A stretch of 64,000 bases of DNA from Alloascoidea africana (lineage: Eukaryota; Ascomycota; Alloascoideomycetes; Alloascoideales; Alloascoideaceae): assembly GCA_030581615.1 (NCBI GenBank), contig JAKTTT010000035.1:62001-126000 (forward strand). Reading direction: 5' to 3'. Below the pieces are notes generated by a model. It did not search any database and had not been told where the DNA came from. It saw only the letters and a list, made by a program, of their open reading frames with translations. Positions within the stretch are counted from its first letter, which is position 1. The number at the start of each line of letters is the position of its first letter. This document shows positions 1 through 9,445 of this stretch, one piece after another. Made by a program: the position numbers and the translations under genes.

Positions 1-855
1 GCCCGTTGGGTTTCTCGGGTTAGAGGTGAGAATTGCAGAAACTCCTCGCACAAGCTCTTTCCTGATTACATCAAGATCCATATGGTAAAATTCAGACTCA
101 TACAAGGGCACAGGTAAAGGTGCAAAGTTCTTGAAAAGAGAAAGCATCTCTGCGTATGCGGTGTAATCAGGGAGGAAGAAAGAGAGATAGCAGTTTTTCA
201 AAATGGCTGCAATCCGAGTAAGACCTGCTCTTCCACCAGGCACAATACACACATTTTCAGCAGTATATTGGGAAGCTTTGCCCTGTCTATAGTGCACATT
301 GTAGAGGTTTGCCACTGCGTCTCTCAACTCTTTTATTCCGCCTGTTGAGGCGTATTCCATGCCTTCTGCGTCTATTGGGATTGAAGTTGGTCTTTCAAAA
401 CATCCGGGGATTGGTCCTACCTCAGGCATTCCCTGGCCAAAATTAACCCATGAGGGATCATCATTAGAGTAACCACGCTCATATGCTCGCTCGGTGGTCC
501 AAATGACACCAGTAGAGGCCTGTGCCATGTCAAGCGCCGGGTGGTTTGACTCCACAGGTCCCGATGAAGGGATGGGGACTGGCGAGTCTACGCCAGATCT
601 GCTTCCCACACTTGGAGGAGCTCTTAGGCCCGAGACGAGATCAACATGGTTCTGGGGACATCCATTAGCCGGACGATGAAGAGAACTGAGAAGAGCATTT
701 CCAAGAGAGCTCACGTTGGTGGGTGGTGACGGATGGAATATCTTGGAAGCTGATTTTTTCAAAGGTTCTGGCAGCGTTTGTTCAAAATCAGAAAAGTCTG
801 TGCCATCGTCCCAATCAGACACGGTCCTAATCGGGGAATTTGATCGAGAAGTCAT
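1..855 (-). CDS. class I/II (fold type I) PLP aminotransferase, 3' part outside window
   Basis: An open frame of 285 codons runs from an ATG at 855 to the window edge without a stop. The translation ends in SNPRNPTG, the substrate/PLP-loop motif of class I/II aminotransferases. Before it come MEYASTGGIKELRDAVANLY and VCIVPGGRAGLTRIAAIL, the regions that precede the PLP-binding core in this superfamily. The catalytic lysine lies beyond the window. The first ~105 residues are Ser/Pro-rich and acidic and look like a disordered extension. Met110 (ATG at 528-526, start of MAQASTGVIW) is an alternative start at the edge of the conserved domain; I prefer 855 because the frame is open throughout. Substrate is unknown; I do not recognise a named yeast orthologue. 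It is read away from HMG1 across a long intergenic gap. Confidence 0.8.
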   Translation of the reverse strand, partial: MTSRSNSPIRTVSDWDDGTDFSDFEQTLPEPLKKSASKIFHPSPPTNVSSLGNALLSSLHRPANGCPQNHVDLVSGLRAPPSVGSRSGVDSPVPIPSSGPVESNHPALDMAQASTGVIWTTERAYERGYSNDDPSWVNFGQGMPEVGPIPGCFERPTSIPIDAEGMEYASTGGIKELRDAVANLYNVHYRQGKASQYTAENVCIVPGGRAGLTRIAAILKNCYLSFFLPDYTAYAEMLSLFKNFAPLPVPLYESEFYHMDLDVIRKELVRGVSAILTSNPRNPTG

Positions 856-3800
856 TGTCAATGTGTTTTCAACTGGACTCGTCCAGGCTTTGCTTATAGT
901 GGCAGTAGGAGAAGTGGTTAACTCAAGCGGTGAAAAGAGATGCGATGAGATGAGATGAGATGAGCTGTGATTCGATCCAGTTTTATATTTCGTGACATAA
1001 TTCCCAACCAACCCAAGGCTTTCCTAAAAGTTCCGATAATGACGCGATGAGGAGGGCACATATCTGTTTCAAAAATGTCTCTGTTCGGAAGCCTGAGAGA
1101 AGGAGCCTTGTCTCTGACCCCCGGTAGTGGCTCCAAAATGCTGCCATGTTATCAGGCTCATGCCAAATAGAGTATTCGCGGCGCGGCGCATCGGGTCTGT
1201 GTTGGTTATTAACTTCGCCCCGGCACCGAGACAATTTTTTTTTAAAGAAACAGGGAAAAAACCGCTGGAAAATTCGTGAAAATACCGCAAATTGAATTAG
1301 AAGTGTAAAAGACTTGAGCTTTTGCCGTTCTTCATGCTACTGGTGTGTATTAAACAGAGTGTCTCTATGGACTTTTGGTTTTAAGCCCTCGGAATCATCA
1401 AAAGTGAGGCGCTGCTATATTTTGAGTTGGTTGAAAAATGCCCATACAAGTAGCGGGTAAAAACCAAATTGAGGGATAATTCAGTGGCAATTCTAGAGAT
1501 GGGATACTCCAATCCTTTTTCCTCTGGGCAAAATTCTATTATTGTTCCGACAATGGGCTATATGCTATTAAATTCTCCAGGTGGTGGCATCTGTGGAGAC
1601 TTTGTTTCACAAACATTCGAGGCTATATTCTATTGTCCAGGGCTTCTTCTGTATTGTTGGAAAATTATTAACTTGAGTTAGTTAGCACTATTTGGCAAAA
1701 AACAAAAATCTGGGTTTGTAGGAGAGGCGCAGATTGATTTTTATAACAAAACTAGATTTTGTTTCCCAACGAGAGGACATCTACATGCTGTTCCGTTTAC
1801 ACAATACTGGGTTAGAATTAGCACAGATCCAAAAACCAATTTCTTGTGAATTTCTACTATATTCTGTAGAACGTGACTGTTTGTAGCACGTTAAGCGTCG
1901 GGACAATTAGGAGTAGAGTCGTTGCCATGCAGAAGAATCAACATCATCAGACTACGGACAAACTGGAAGACTTGTCTCTTTTTTTACAGTCGGATGGTGG
2001 GATACACTAGTCCATGACATCACAATCTTGCTCTACAAGTGAGAGATATACATAAACAAGAAAATTAAACCACCCGATAACTTTTAACCTCTTATCAAAT
2101 TCCCTCTTTTCTGGGCATCAATTCTCCATTCTCTTTGATACAAGGCGCTAATAAAAGTCTTGTTTTTAGAAGCAACCTGTGACTCGTTTTCAACAAACCT
2201 GGATCGATCCGATACCTGATAATTTTTTGAAAAAAAAAGCTGGTTTGCATGTCAACTGTAGGGGAATTACGGTGTTTTTGGTTATAACCCTATCATGCTA
2301 CTGAACGGCAGATGGCTTTGTGTTTGGTCATGTTCTCATCTCCTACAGGCGCTTTTCAAGAATGTTGGAAAAATACTTTAAAAGCAACTTTGATTTTCTC
2401 AAAATAGTATGTAATTTATTTATTTTTTTTAATGAAGATTGCGAAAACTGTTATATAGCTGTGGTTGTGTCAAAATAAAAGAAAGATTGGTCCTGCGATG
2501 AGCAAGCTGTCCGAATCTGTTAGAACATGCACAATTCAACAGCTTGTCAAACTGAAAAAAAAAAAAGATTCAAGTGTACCTTTTTCCAAAGCCAATGCAA
2601 AAAACACGTTCTCAGAATGGGAATAGAAAGTAGCAACGATGCATGAGTCTTAAAGATCAACAACGGGGGAGCACGTTATCCATGTTTAAATGAAATCCCA
2701 CGTTTGTTTTGCTTTCTCAAGATCCCTAACCAATTCCAGGGTTGTAGTGTTCTTTATAGAGGTTCTTTGATTACCACTACCTCTCAGACCTTTTCTCTTC
2801 TAGATTTGATATCCATCTTTGAGAAAAGATGAATCATTATAACTGCTCATGCAATATCAAACGTTAACTCACAAAAACCATTATTATCACTCTTTATCAG
2901 AATTAACTTTCCCTGGTTTCTTTAAACATTGTCGATCAATCTCATTTCAGACTTCAACACAAGCCAATCTGACATGCTGCAACCCAATAACTTTAAGACC
3001 CATTTGGGTTTGGAGGAAGAGACAAAAAAGTTGGGATCAAAATATTAATCAGATCGGAGAGTCAAGATGACGGAAGTGTCTGATTCGGGGGAATAGATGT
3101 GCCGTAGGCCGGAGAGATTCTATCTACATCTACAAGTCTCTACTGGTTTACTTCTGGAACCGATATGTATGTTTTGGATAACGTTAAATCTAAAAGAAGC
3201 TTATTGGATCTATTTGCTTCTCCATATTTCGAACATTGTCTTTTGTACCCGAGCTCCTATGAACAAAAGAAGAGTTGATAGACAGGATATGTAAAGATTT
3301 GAAAATGGGAGCAATCCGAAAACGTTATCCATAGCCGATCGATCTATTTTGTTAGGTGATGGATGATGGCTAAGTAAGATCCAAGAAACTGAGCATTTTA
3401 GGACTCTAATCATCCACCAGTTTTTCGATTTCACCTGTCTTGCATTAAGCAACAGCAGCATCTTTCGAAATTATTCCTCTCCTTCATTTTAGTCCAGTGC
3501 TTTGTGTAATCCATTTTTGTGGCTGAGATAGATGGAGATAAATAGACATTTCTTTAATCCTTGTAAACATGCCAGTGAATGTTGAAATGCCAATGAAGAT
3601 GAGTTAAGGGTGTATTGAAAGATTCTACTGCTTCTGACGCTGCTGTTGCTGCTGTTGCTGCTTTGTGTTAAGGTACAAGCATGTTCTGATTGTTCAGAAC
3701 ACTGGGACCAAAAAGAACAACACAACAAAAGAATAAAATGTGTTATTACTTCTGTCATTTTTGGGGTTCAAAAAAAGAAGGAAGAAAGAACGACAATTTA

Positions 3801-5060
3801 GGTGCATGTACAACAATGTCTTAATAGATATTTTTGCAAAGGCAATTTTGAACATCACAAGTATAAAAGTTTTCGAAAATTGTATGTTTGAACAATAGAA
3901 TAGGAATCAGAAGAATCATCCTTGATACTTTCAAAAGGTTCAGTGAGATGGGGTAAGAAATTCACAAACACTCAACTCCCACAGATCAAAAATGCTTATT
4001 CATTTGCTTTCCCCATTCTGTTGTGTGTGTGTGTGTGTATATGATTGTCCAAGTGTAAGTGTAAGTGGTTTTTTTTGCTGGTGTTTAATGTCATGCAGAA
4101 GAAAGACATGGAGATATCACACCTTGAGTTGAAATTAGGAGCAAGAACTTTAAGATTGATCGATGACGCTACGCTTCAAACACTTTACATTATTTTGGGT
4201 TACGAACAAAAAAACAAGGGAATCCAAATTGTGCAAGTTCGATGGGAAAAAAAGCGGCTAGAAGTTGGGATACAGAATGCTAAAGCCGATGGGTAATTAT
4301 GGAACGGACATAATTAATAACCATCACCAAAGAAAAAGGCTGACATTCCTACCAGGTAGCGATTAGGGGCAATGGGTGAACGAATAGCAAGCAGAACAAT
4401 GTGGGAATAATAAACAAGAACGTTCTTGATTCTCTCGGGCATGGATGGATGCTTACGGGAGATCTTTCCGGTTAGCCTATTTCATAAGATACGGCTTAGT
4501 ACTACTAGTACTACTGGTACTACTACTGCTATAATTTTCGCCCAAGGTTGCTGCTGAGATTGCTCAAACTTGGAAAGCATCAACTGTTTCTCACATCTTT
4601 GCTCCGGGAGGTGTTGGGTGATCTAGGATATGCAATTTAGGAAATGGGTATTTCAGATGGGATATTAAAGTTTTAATAGAAGGTAAGCTTTTTCGTTTTT
4701 TTTTTTTTTTTTGGTTAGTTGTTTGTCTGTGCCTTGGGAAAGAAATTGTTCAAGCTGTAGTTATTTCCCTGTTGGCGCAGGCGTACTGTGCCCAGTGTAA
4801 AACAAAAACCAAAAGAAAGTGTATGGTGAATGAATGAATGTACGAACGAACGAAGGAAACGCTTACTCCAATCCTTTTACTCTTTGGCATTATCCAAGCA
4901 AGTAGGAGCAAAGTAAATGTCAGTTCAAAGTTCCACTTGCGACATGAGATCAGGGACATGGACAGGGAGGGATAAGGAGGCACACATATTTAGAAATCGA
5001 GAAATTTCTGGAGCAGGTGAGATCACATCGTAATTTCTGGTTTTCTTCTAGGTTGATAGG
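856..5060. other. gene-free interval, 4.2 kb
   Basis: Between the aminotransferase start and the proximal HMG1 promoter no frame exceeds about 90 codons, and none of those resembles a known family. The sequence has many homopolymer T/A tracts, a TGTGTG run near 4020, CTG/TTG repeats near 3640-3660 and ACT/TAC repeats near 4500-4530. I see no tRNA, snRNA or element signature. It is probably long upstream regulatory sequence for the two divergent genes, or holds an unannotated non-coding transcript; nothing in the sequence proves either. Confidence 0.6.
941..965. repeat. GATGA pentanucleotide tandem repeat
   Basis: About four consecutive copies of a 5-bp GATGA unit lie 86-110 bp upstream of the aminotransferase ATG, so probably in its leader or promoter. 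This is a simple slippage repeat and no function is visible. Confidence 0.7.
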
Positions 5061-5071
5061 TCCGTATAAGC
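5061..5071 (+). promoter_or_regulatory. sterol response element-like site upstream of HMG1
   Basis: TCCGTATAAGC shares its last nine bases, CGTATAAGC, with the 11-bp Upc2/Ecm22 sterol response element (CTCGTATAAGC) known from S. cerevisiae ergosterol genes. It lies about 80 bp upstream of a good TATA box, a normal activator-to-TATA spacing, and the downstream gene is HMG-CoA reductase, the key sterol-pathway enzyme. The match is visible; use by an Upc2-type factor is inferred. Confidence 0.45.
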
Positions 5072-5152
5072 GTGCATTTCAACCTCTGTATTATTTTAGT
5101 CCTGGATTTTTTTGGTTTTGTTTTTTATTGCCGAGCAGCAGATCCAATGGAG

Positions 5153-5160
5153 TATATAAG
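5153..5160 (+). promoter_or_regulatory. TATA box, putative HMG1 promoter
   Basis: TATATAAG lies downstream of the sterol-element-like site and about 730 bp before the HMG1 ATG. If used, transcription would start near 5200-5250 and give a long leader, most of which would be removed by the probable leader intron at 5484-5845. A four-codon upstream frame (ATG at about 5439, MTQL) would remain in the spliced leader. Confidence 0.45.
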
Positions 5161-5483
5161 TGTGAAAAGATCTCAACACCTCTGAATTCAAAGAGTCTTT
5201 TTCTGGTCTCTTTAATTTTTTTATTTGTTGGGTTCTTCTTCTTCTAAGATTACGACTATTGTTATTCCATCCAGGTCTCCCTTTTCTTGTTTTTTTTTTT
5301 TCATCGTCGACGCTTAAGTACCTCGACACCGGACACAAACCTAAAACACAACAAGTATCAAGAAAAGCCCGAGGCTAGAGATCATCATCCTTCAACAATA
5401 GGACAAGACAAAACCGAAACCGACCACTGAATATTGTATATGACCCAGTTGTAACTCGACTCAGCAGTATATATATCATCACG

Positions 5484-5845
5484 GTATGTGTGTGAAATGT
5501 TGGAGGTCCTTCCTTGGACAAACTTTGTTATACTTTTTTCCTTTTTTCCTTTTTCCCGCTTTTGGTTTGCTGGACATGCTACGATATGATCTGATATGAT
5601 CCTATTGCCGTGCACCGGAGAAGATGCTTGTTCCCAAAACCAAACATGATTTGTGCACTAGCCCCGATTATTTTTTTTTTCTTGTCTTTTGGACTATTTT
5701 TTTTTATTCTTCTTAATTTATATCTATCGGGTGTGGGAGATTGGGGCAAAAAAATTTCTTTGGCGCCTTGACTCTCGTTCCGTTCCATTTCCTTTCACAA
5801 AACAAACATAGGTGAAATGAACTAACAGTCTTTCATTCTCAATAG
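5484..5845 (+). other. probable 5'-UTR intron of HMG1
   Basis: The donor GTATGTGTG at 5484 is the canonical yeast type. The right end has a branch-point sequence GAACTAACAG at about 5819, a pyrimidine-rich stretch and the acceptor CAATAG ending at 5845, 48 bp before the HMG1 ATG. Splicing would remove 362 nt carrying several upstream ATGs. No coding evidence is needed or seen for the flanking exon, so this is a splice-signal prediction only. Confidence 0.5.
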
Positions 5846-5893
5846 CATTTTTATCTCGTTTACAGAAGATTATCCACGAATTTTCCCATTTTA

Positions 5894-8800
5894 ATGAAGA
5901 CAATAACGTTCCCCCAGGCTTTAGCCCAAGCTGCACATTATTCGGCGCTTAAGCCGATTCACATCATCAACATTGTCTCAATTTTGGCCTGTTTTGCATA
6001 TTTGAGCGTTTTCGAGGAATACGTTCCTGAGTTGACAACGCCGAATGCCGTTTCTTTCTACAACCCGGGGGTCTCCACAAGCAGCAGCAGCAGCAACAGC
6101 AACAACAATGGATTATGTGGAGGATTAACGGAAAATCAAACAAGTTGTTGGGTGAAAATGGACGGTAATATGAGTCTCCCACCTGAAGCTCGGCATTATG
6201 CGCTTGCGACTTTCCGATTCACCAGTTCAAGTGGCAGTGGCAGTGGCAGTGGCAGCGGAAGCGGAAATTCCATCTCATTGGGGGGCAATTCCAAAACTTT
6301 AAAGATCCCCAAGGTTCCAGGTACCTTCCACGGCGAATCAGCAAATGAACAGAAATTGGTTCTTCCATATCATGAGAAAGATGGGCTTTTATCACAATTT
6401 TCGGAACTTGGAACCTTATCTTCGCAAACTGTATGGAGACTAAGACCTTACCAAAGTGGACTTTCCTGGTCACAACAGTTGCAAGTAATAGTTACAAAAC
6501 TCACTACGGCTTTTGATAAGATGGATAATTTTGATGTTTTAACGATTGCTTCAGCATATTTTTTGATGATGTATACATTGGCTACATTATTCATTTCGAT
6601 GAAACGGATCGGATCTAGTTTTTCTCTTGCATTTGCAACTATTTTATCAAGTTTTATTTCTCTATTGTTTGCACTTGTTACGGCGAAACAGAATAAAGTT
6701 CACGTTTCACTATCATCATTAACGGAGGGGATGCCATTTTTCGTTGCAACAATTGGTTTCAACAGTAAGATTTTGTTGACGAGAAAGTTTGCAGAGAGAC
6801 AGGCAGAACAACAACAACAACGTGGTAATTCACCATTGTCCATTGCACAGTTGCTCAAATCAGTTGTTGAACAGAATTGTTCCACTATATTACGGGATTA
6901 TTTCATCGAGATTTGTGCGTTTTACGGTTGTTATTCATTTTTAACGACGAAGGATACTTCGAATCTGGGCAAATTTTGCCAATTGTGTTCGTATCTGTTG
7001 ACGTACGATTTGATACTGTTGTTTACATTTTACTCAGCGGTTCTTGGGTTGAAATTTGAGATTTCCAACATTAGGAGAACAGCAGCGATTCGAGAGACGT
7101 TGTTGGAAGATGGGGTTTCAGAAAGTATTGCAAAAAGTGTTGCAAATACTTCTTTTTTGGGAGCATGCACCACCACAGTAGATAAGGACAATAAAAATGT
7201 GGATGAACAACAAGAGAGGGTTGAGGTTGGATGGTTCAACACGGGGTCAAGCGGCAAGAGGGTACTTGGGTTCAAGTTGTTTCTACTGTTTGGGTTTGTT
7301 GCGGTTAATATTTGGAGTGTTTCTACATTGTCATCGGGAACGGGAACGGGAACAGGGACGGGCACGACGAGTGGTGCAGCAGCGGATATGGAGTTTGTGA
7401 ATCTTGGACCGATGGTTTCATTTTTGCCGGAGGAAATCACAAAGCATTTGCCAGTGGGACCCAGAGGCACGGCGGTTACGATTCTACCAGCAATGGTTTA
7501 CAAACCAGCCAAGATTAGTGTTCAGTTTGAGGATATTGTGTACCAGGTGATGAAGCGGGTGAGCCGGGGCATTCGAGATCCGAATCTGAGCAAGATCATG
7601 GTTGTTTTGACTGCGATCAGTTTGTCGCTGAACGGGTATTTGCTGGGGGCCGCGAGAGAGGCTGATGACACGGTGCACGAGGTGAAGCGACGACGGGCGA
7701 GCAGTGCAAGCGGAGCGAGCAGTGCTGGTGCTGGTGCTGGTGCTGGTGCTGGTGCTGGTGGAGCGTCGATAAAGGCCATGAACTCGCTTCCTACTCCTAC
7801 GGTGCCACACTCACAGCCACAGTCGGCGCCACAGCTGGTGGCTCCTACGGTGGCTCCTACGGAGTCACCTTCGGAGACTCTTTCGGAGACTCTGTCGCTG
7901 CGGTTTGACGAGACACGGCCGAGACGAGACACGGACGAGTGCGTTGCTCTGGTGCAATCCGGGGCCGCCGCGAGCCTGACGAACGAAGAGCTGGTGGAGC
8001 TGGCGACGGGCAACAGGCTTCCGCTCTACTCGCTGGAGAAGCAGCTGGGCAGCACGATGCGGGCCGTGGCCGTGCGCCGGGTCGCGCTGTCGCGGATGCA
8101 CCAGCTGGACGTGCTGCAGGACCCGCGGCTGCCGTATCTGGCGTACGACTACGACCGGGTGTTCGGCGCGTGCTGCGAGAACGTGATCGGGTACATGCCG
8201 CTGCCGCTGGGCGTCGCGGGCCCGCTGGACATTGACGGGGCCGCGTTCCACATTCCGATGGCGACGACCGAGGGCTGTCTCGTCGCGAGCACGATGCGCG
8301 GCTGCAAGGCCATCAACGCGGGCGGCGGCGTGACGACCGTGCTGACCCGAGACGGGATGACCCGCGGGCCGTGTGTGTCTTTCCCGTCGCTGGCCCGCGC
8401 GGGACGGGCGAAGCTGTGGCTGGACAGCGCGGACGGCCAGGCCAGCATGAAGGCCGCGTTCAACACAACGTCGCGCTTCGCAAGGCTGCAGCACGTGCAG
8501 ACCGCGATCGCCGGCACGCTGGTCTTCATCCGGTTCCGGACCACGACGGGCGACGCCATGGGCATGAACATGATCTCCAAGGGCGTGGAGCACGCACTGA
8601 GCCAGATGGTCGAGCGCTTCGGATTCGCGGACATGGAGGTCATTTCCGTGTCGGGCAACTACTGCACGGACAAGAAGCCGGCCGCCATCAACTGGATCGA
8701 GGGCCGTGGCAAGAGCGTCGTGGCAGAGGCCACCGTGCCCGGCTCCGTCATCCGCTCCGTGCTCAAGAGCGACGTGGACGCGCTGGTCGAGCTCAACGTG

Positions 8801-9283
8801 AGCAAGAACCTGGTGGGCAGCGCCATGGCCGGCAGCGTGGGCGGCTTCAACGCCCACGCCGCGAACCTGGTCTCCGCCATCTTCCTCGCCACGGGCCAGG
8901 ACCCGGCCCAGAACGTCGAGGCCTCCCAGTGCATCACCCTGATGAAAAACGTCGGCGGCAGTCTCCAGATCTCCGTGTCCATGCCCTGTATCGAGGTGGG
9001 CACCATCGGCGGCGGCACCGTGCTGGAGCCCCAGGCCGCCATGCTCGAGCTGCTGGGCGTCCGCGGCCCGCACCCGACCCACCCGGGCACCAACGCGCGC
9101 CAGCTGGCCCGCGTCGTCGCGGCGGGCGTGCTTGCCGCCGAGCTGTCGCTGTGCGCGGCCCTCGCGGCGGGGCACCTCGTGCAGAGTCACATGGCCCACA
9201 ACCGCAAGCCTGCAGCAGCAGCAGCAGCGACAGCAGCAGCAGCAGCAGCAGCGACAGCAGCAGCAGCAGCAGCAACAAAGTAA
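5894..9283 (+). CDS. HMG1: 3-hydroxy-3-methylglutaryl-CoA reductase
   Basis: A 1129-residue protein of the ER membrane that reduces HMG-CoA to mevalonate with NADPH, the rate-controlling step of sterol synthesis. The N-terminal half has a hydrophobic segment near residues 23-42, a luminal low-complexity loop, and a sterol-sensing-like membrane region from about residue 212. The catalytic domain covers roughly 680-1105 and shows ENVIGYMPLPLGVAGPL (from 762), TTEGC with catalytic Glu793, DAMGMNM, DKKPAAINW with Lys927, GQDPAQN with Asp1003 and LVQSHMAHNR with His1099. It ends in an unusual Ala-rich tail of about 25 residues. Codon use changes sharply: the membrane half is AT-rich, while from about 7.6 kb nearly all third positions are G or C. 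Gly-Ser, Gly-Thr and Gly-Ala dipeptide runs are encoded by hexanucleotide repeats. Length is close to S. cerevisiae Hmg1. Confidence 0.97.
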   Translation: MKTITFPQALAQAAHYSALKPIHIINIVSILACFAYLSVFEEYVPELTTPNAVSFYNPGVSTSSSSSNSNNNGLCGGLTENQTSCWVKMDGNMSLPPEARHYALATFRFTSSSGSGSGSGSGSGNSISLGGNSKTLKIPKVPGTFHGESANEQKLVLPYHEKDGLLSQFSELGTLSSQTVWRLRPYQSGLSWSQQLQVIVTKLTTAFDKMDNFDVLTIASAYFLMMYTLATLFISMKRIGSSFSLAFATILSSFISLLFALVTAKQNKVHVSLSSLTEGMPFFVATIGFNSKILLTRKFAERQAEQQQQRGNSPLSIAQLLKSVVEQNCSTILRDYFIEICAFYGCYSFLTTKDTSNLGKFCQLCSYLLTYDLILLFTFYSAVLGLKFEISNIRRTAAIRETLLEDGVSESIAKSVANTSFLGACTTTVDKDNKNVDEQQERVEVGWFNTGSSGKRVLGFKLFLLFGFVAVNIWSVSTLSSGTGTGTGTGTTSGAAADMEFVNLGPMVSFLPEEITKHLPVGPRGTAVTILPAMVYKPAKISVQFEDIVYQVMKRVSRGIRDPNLSKIMVVLTAISLSLNGYLLGAAREADDTVHEVKRRRASSASGASSAGAGAGAGAGAGGASIKAMNSLPTPTVPHSQPQSAPQLVAPTVAPTESPSETLSETLSLRFDETRPRRDTDECVALVQSGAAASLTNEELVELATGNRLPLYSLEKQLGSTMRAVAVRRVALSRMHQLDVLQDPRLPYLAYDYDRVFGACCENVIGYMPLPLGVAGPLDIDGAAFHIPMATTEGCLVASTMRGCKAINAGGGVTTVLTRDGMTRGPCVSFPSLARAGRAKLWLDSADGQASMKAAFNTTSRFARLQHVQTAIAGTLVFIRFRTTTGDAMGMNMISKGVEHALSQMVERFGFADMEVISVSGNYCTDKKPAAINWIEGRGKSVVAEATVPGSVIRSVLKSDVDALVELNVSKNLVGSAMAGSVGGFNAHAANLVSAIFLATGQDPAQNVEASQCITLMKNVGGSLQISVSMPCIEVGTIGGGTVLEPQAAMLELLGVRGPHPTHPGTNARQLARVVAAGVLAAELSLCAALAAGHLVQSHMAHNRKPAAAAAATAAAAAAATAAAAAATK

Positions 9284-9346
9284 GTAGGGTAACTCTAGTG
9301 GATTAGTCATAGCTCAGTAACACACACACGCTCTCTCTCACGTGCC

Positions 9347-9367
9347 CTGTTTCCTGTTTCCTGTTTC
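9347..9367. repeat. three tandem CTGTTTC heptamers
   Basis: Three perfect 7-bp copies lie between HMG1 and the zinc-cluster gene, about 80 bp before its ATG and next to TCACGTGC (9338-9345). They resemble, but do not match, the pheromone response element TGTTTCA. They could be slippage product or factor-binding sites in the short promoter of the downstream gene. Confidence 0.6.
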
Positions 9368-9445
9368 CTGTACACCCGTGCACCCGCCCCCGTAGCCATT
9401 TCGCCTCCCGCTGCACTAACAAACCACCATCACTCTGCCCATGTC

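Noticed and set aside
8371-9306. 311-codon plus-strand frame inside HMG1
   Set aside because: A shifted-frame shadow in the same GC-rich segment, Arg/Gly-rich with a Ser tail made by the CAG repeat.
7865-9310. 481-codon minus-strand frame opposite HMG1
   Set aside because: It lies antisense to the HMG-CoA reductase catalytic domain. High GC suppresses stops in all frames there, and the product is His/Arg/Ala-rich low complexity.
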